A stretch of DNA of 45,793 bases from an uncultured Bacteroidales bacterium (GTDB taxonomy: Bacteria > Bacteroidota > Bacteroidia > Bacteroidales > Muribaculaceae), in NCBI GenBank assembly GCA_949285735.1, contig CASEAQ010000018.1, positions 1-45,793 of the forward strand. Direction: 5' to 3'. The notes below the pieces were generated by a model. The model made no database searches, was not told where the DNA came from, and was given only the letters and a program-made list of their open reading frames with translations. Both the position numbers and the translations under genes were made by a program. Positions 43,132 through 45,793 of the stretch are shown piece after piece; the first letter of the stretch is position 1, and each line of letters begins with the position of its first letter.

Positions 43132-44118
43132 ATGTCTAAATTCAAAAAAGAAATATTGGGCAGCCTTAAAGATTATATCATGATAATCCTCGGGCTTGCA
43201 ATGTACGCCTTTGGCTACACGGCATTCATTCTCCCCGAAAAAGTCGTAATCGGCGGAATGCCAGGCTTGTCGGCACTCATCTACTTCAAGTTTGGAATTC
43301 CAGTCGCAATCTCCAATTTCACCCTCAACCTTGTGTTGCTTGCCTGCGCCTGGCACATCGTGGGGCGCACATTCGTCATTCGCACCATCTTCGGCATCAC
43401 CACCCTCAGCCTTCTGCTCGGCGTGATGCAACCCCTGTTCACCGCCCCCATCGTCGAGCAACAGGCATTCATGAACGTCCTGCTCGGCGGCTTGCTCTGC
43501 GGCATGGGCGTGGGGCTGGCATTCGTCCACAACGGCAGCACGGGCGGCACCGACATCATTGCCGCAATGGTGTCGAAATCGAGCAACGTCACCATCGGGC
43601 GCACCATGCTCTACGTCGATGTAGTCATCATATCCAGCTCCTACCTGCTCTTCCACAGCATCGACAAAATCGTGTATGGCTACGTCACGCTGCTCGTCAT
43701 CTCGTCGATGTGCGACCACGTCATCAACACCAACCGCCAAGCCGTGCAATTCACCATATTCTCCGAGAAATGGTCGGAGATAGCCGATGCCATCATCAGC
43801 GAAGCCCACCGCGGCTGCACACTGCTGCACGGCACAGGCTGGTACACCAAGCACGATGTGAAAATCCTCTTTGTGATGTGCCGTAAAATCGAGGCAGTGT
43901 CGATATTCAGGATTATCAAGACCATCGACCCCCATGCCTTCGTCACGCAAGCCAACGTCAACGGCGTGTACGGGCAAGGCTTCGACGAGGAAAAGATGAA
44001 GCAGCAAATCAAAAAAGCCCGCAACGCCAAAACCGCCAACGGCGACAAATTACCCTCTCCCGTCGGACAGGACAGCAAGATAGAAGAGACAGCCGACTTC
44101 TCCAAGAGGCAAATTTGA
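43132..44118 (+). CDS. YitT-family membrane protein with DUF2179 domain
   Basis: The 328-aa protein has five or six transmembrane helices (about 13-33, 47-68, 75-95, 103-130, 155-175) with the YitT hallmarks AFGYTAFILPEKVVIGGMPG and HNGSTGGTDIIAAMVSK. A cytoplasmic DUF2179 domain (about 200-280: GCTLLHGTGWYTKHDVKIL, KTIDPHAFVTQANVNGVYG) follows. A charged, unstructured tail closes it. The transported species is unknown for the family. Confidence 0.93.
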   Translation: MSKFKKEILGSLKDYIMIILGLAMYAFGYTAFILPEKVVIGGMPGLSALIYFKFGIPVAISNFTLNLVLLACAWHIVGRTFVIRTIFGITTLSLLLGVMQPLFTAPIVEQQAFMNVLLGGLLCGMGVGLAFVHNGSTGGTDIIAAMVSKSSNVTIGRTMLYVDVVIISSSYLLFHSIDKIVYGYVTLLVISSMCDHVINTNRQAVQFTIFSEKWSEIADAIISEAHRGCTLLHGTGWYTKHDVKILFVMCRKIEAVSIFRIIKTIDPHAFVTQANVNGVYGQGFDEEKMKQQIKKARNAKTANGDKLPSPVGQDSKIEETADFSKRQI

Positions 44119-44181
44119 CACATAACTTGTTCCAAATATCACAAAAAGGAAAGAAAGTGTTCAACGTGTCGTTTTTTTCAA

Positions 44182-44189
44182 TATCTTTG
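44182..44189 (+). promoter_or_regulatory. -7 element of the small barrel gene
   Basis: TATCTTTG is an exact TAnnTTTG match, 40 nt before the ATG. The -33 region is weak. Confidence 0.55.
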
Positions 44190-44228
44190 ATATACAGATA
44201 TAATCAATAATATAAATTCAACTGTATT

Positions 44229-44699
44229 ATGAGAAAATTTTTATTATCACTTATGTGTGTTGTTAGCGCGTTCTGCATCGCACGTGCCGACAGCGGCGAC
44301 ATTGCAATCGGTGTTCAAATGGGTCACGGTTCTAAACACAACCAAATAGGCCTCGGAGCAAAAGTACAAGTGGGCTTCACCGACGAATTGAGGCTCGAAC
44401 CGTCGTTCAACTACTTCTTCCGCCAAGACCACGTCGCAACATGGGATGTTGACCTCAACCTCCACTACATGTTCGACGTTGCCGACAGTTTCAGCATCTA
44501 TCCCTTGGCTGGTATCTTCGTATCGAACTGGGATTATGAACACATCAACGACTCCGACACTCGCTTTGGCGCAAACCTTGGTGGCGGTGCCGAATATGCA
44601 ATCACCGACGTCGTTTCGCTCACGGGCGAACTGAAATACATGCTCACGGGCGACTACCGCCAATTGGTTACGAGCCTTGGTGTCACATTCAAGTTCTGA
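44229..44699 (+). CDS. Small outer-membrane beta-barrel protein
   Basis: The 156-aa protein has a signal peptide (ending ARAD, about residue 20) and about eight amphipathic strands in the OmpA/OmpX-like style (GLGAKVQVGFTDELRLEPSF, NLHYMFDVADSFSIYPLAGI). It ends in an aromatic strand (SLGVTFKF). No periplasmic domain follows. Structural or adhesive role is possible; no substrate can be inferred. Confidence 0.8.
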   Translation: MRKFLLSLMCVVSAFCIARADSGDIAIGVQMGHGSKHNQIGLGAKVQVGFTDELRLEPSFNYFFRQDHVATWDVDLNLHYMFDVADSFSIYPLAGIFVSNWDYEHINDSDTRFGANLGGGAEYAITDVVSLTGELKYMLTGDYRQLVTSLGVTFKF

Positions 44700-44738
44700 T
44701 CATCCTTTTCAAATCGTTATACAATAACTACTTCTCAA

Positions 44739-44771
44739 GGGTTGTGGCTCTCACTCATACTGCCACAACCC
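44739..44771 (+). terminator. Terminator after the small barrel gene
   Basis: A perfect 10-bp stem (GGGTTGTGGC/GCCACAACCC) with a 13-nt loop is followed by ACTTTCTT, 39 nt past the stop. Confidence 0.75.
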
Positions 44772-44855
44772 ACTTTCTTACCCCTCACACCAAAGCCCTG
44801 TCGATTTGCAAAAATTAACTAATTTTGAAATAAAAATAATTAATCCAGTCTGTCA

Positions 44856-44887
44856 TTTGATTTTTTCAGTTAAAATATGTATCTTTG
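44856..44887 (+). promoter_or_regulatory. Promoter of the metal-binding lipoprotein gene
   Basis: TTTG (44856-44859), exactly 20 bp and TATCTTTG (44880-44887). Leader to the ATG about 63 nt. No clear Zur- or MntR-type palindrome was recognised around it. Confidence 0.75.
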
Positions 44888-44956
44888 CATAAGAAAACAC
44901 ATTACAACCTACGTTACTATAATATTGCACAACCAACCAAAGCTCCTACGCACATT

Positions 44957-45793
44957 ATGAACAGAAAAACCTTAATACGGTCAGTCATATTTATATGCTT
45001 TGCCTCTATTGCTTCCATGATACTGGCATCATGCAGCAATGCGGTGCAAGAAAAACGCATGATTACTGTGAGCATCCTGCCACAGAAATTTATGCTTGAA
45101 AAGATTGTCGGCGACAAGTTTGAAATATCGTGCATGCTCAACGAGGGAAACAACCCCGAAGCCTACGAGCCAAGCATGACACACCTGATGAACATCGAGC
45201 ACAGCGTGGCATACTTCTGCATCGGCTACATTGGCTTTGAATATGCCATCGTGGACAAAGCGCACATCAACAACCCCAACCTGAAAATATACAACAACAG
45301 TACTGGCGTGGAGGTAATCAACGGCACACACTTCACCCCCGAGGGGAAAGAAGACGAAGCCGACCCTCACTTGTGGACGTCGGTCAACAACGCAATTATC
45401 ATCTCGCAAAACATGCTCAACGCCGTTGTCGAACTTGACCCCGACAACGCCAAGACCTACACCGCCAACTTCAACAAGTTCAAGGCAGAACTGCAATCAC
45501 TCGACACCCGCATAAAAAAACTGCTCGCCCCGAAGCACGACACAGCGTTCCTCGTGTGGCACCCGTCGCTCAGCTACTTCGCCCGCGACTACGGACTGCG
45601 GCAAGTGAGCCTCGAATACGAAGGCAAGGAAATACCCATCGACAAGTTGCGTGAAAACATCGACACAGCGCGCAAAAGCGGCGCAAGCGTCCTGTTCGTG
45701 CAACGCGAGTTCGACAGCCGCCAAGCCGAAACCATAGGCTCTGAATTAGGCGTGAAGATGGTCACAATCAACCCCATGAGCTACGAGTGGGAA
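44957..45793 (+). CDS. Zn/Mn-type ABC transporter substrate-binding lipoprotein, partial
   Basis: The reading stays open for 279 codons to the last base, so the 3' end lies outside the window. It has a lipoprotein signal (lipobox LASC, Cys26) and the ZnuA/TroA (cluster A-I) fold: TVSILPQKFMLEKIVGDKF, EAYEPSMTHLM, DPHLWTS with its His ligand near residue 137, and WHPSLSYFARDYGLR. The first metal ligand His in the usual PHxYEP is replaced by Glu (NPEAYEPS). It delivers Zn or Mn to an inner-membrane ABC transporter whose genes probably follow. Confidence 0.9.
   Translation, partial: MNRKTLIRSVIFICFASIASMILASCSNAVQEKRMITVSILPQKFMLEKIVGDKFEISCMLNEGNNPEAYEPSMTHLMNIEHSVAYFCIGYIGFEYAIVDKAHINNPNLKIYNNSTGVEVINGTHFTPEGKEDEADPHLWTSVNNAIIISQNMLNAVVELDPDNAKTYTANFNKFKAELQSLDTRIKKLLAPKHDTAFLVWHPSLSYFARDYGLRQVSLEYEGKEIPIDKLRENIDTARKSGASVLFVQREFDSRQAETIGSELGVKMVTINPMSYEWE

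Noticed and set aside
1-45793. tRNA, rRNA, CRISPR, insertion sequence or replication origin
   Set aside because: No cloverleaf-type TTC arms, repeat-spacer arrays, transposase genes or DnaA-box clusters were recognised on reading both strands.

Overview
The window comes from a Bacteroidota genome, most likely a gut member of the Bacteroidales. The evidence is a complete SusC/SusD-type polysaccharide utilisation locus (PUL) with a hybrid two-component regulator, an ECF sigma/FecR signalling operon, lipoprotein-rich glycoside hydrolases, a sorting-domain-like C-terminus, weak Shine-Dalgarno sequences, and about ten promoters that fit the Bacteroidota pattern TTTG or TTG, 19-20 bp, TAnnTTTG. Muribaculaceae is my best guess at family level, but I cannot prove it from sequence alone. 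No tRNA, rRNA, CRISPR array or transposase gene was seen.

Layout. 1-16.5 kb: a GH18 gene with a probable 3' frameshift (plus strand) faces a minus-strand PUL. In transcription order this is the hybrid regulator, a clan GH-A hydrolase, SusC, SusD, a SusE-like lipoprotein and a GH53 endo-galactanase, then after a terminator a separately promoted GH16. GH53 points to beta-1,4-galactan of pectin or type I arabinogalactan. 16.7-17.7 kb: an overlapping MNT-HEPN-MNT cassette of toxin-antitoxin type. 18-24 kb: rpsO, a BspA-like leucine-rich-repeat protein, and ppk1-ppx for polyphosphate turnover. 24-26.6 kb: an ECF sigma factor, a FecR anti-sigma factor and an STN-barrel protein in one operon. 27.1-33.6 kb: ilvD-ilvB-ilvN-thioesterase-ilvC, minus strand, preceded by a 34-codon leader peptide with 19 Ile/Val/Leu codons and a terminator, i.e. 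a classical attenuator. 33.6-37.3 kb: repeats, a tiny ORF and several small membrane or secreted proteins of unknown role. 37.4-45.8 kb: ilvE, a four-helix-bundle gene between heptad repeats, an HD protein, a GNAT acetyltransferase, Lrp/AsnC regulator plus inositol-monophosphatase family, trpS, a YitT-type membrane protein, a small outer-membrane barrel, and the start of a zinc/manganese-type binding lipoprotein cut by the window end.

Repeats are the least explained part. Two about 300-bp palindromic elements (20263-20560 and 33899-34207), with partial copies at 16597, 17699 and 33802, are built from a hairpin whose stem changes in a compensatory way between two variants while the loop and the 3' flank stay constant. 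A second repeat type (GAATTAG/GAATGAG heptads) brackets the four-helix-bundle gene and also occurs as an apparently empty copy. A third is a promoter module (CGACTT next to TATATTTG) present twice before the PUL regulator and once before the ECF sigma gene.
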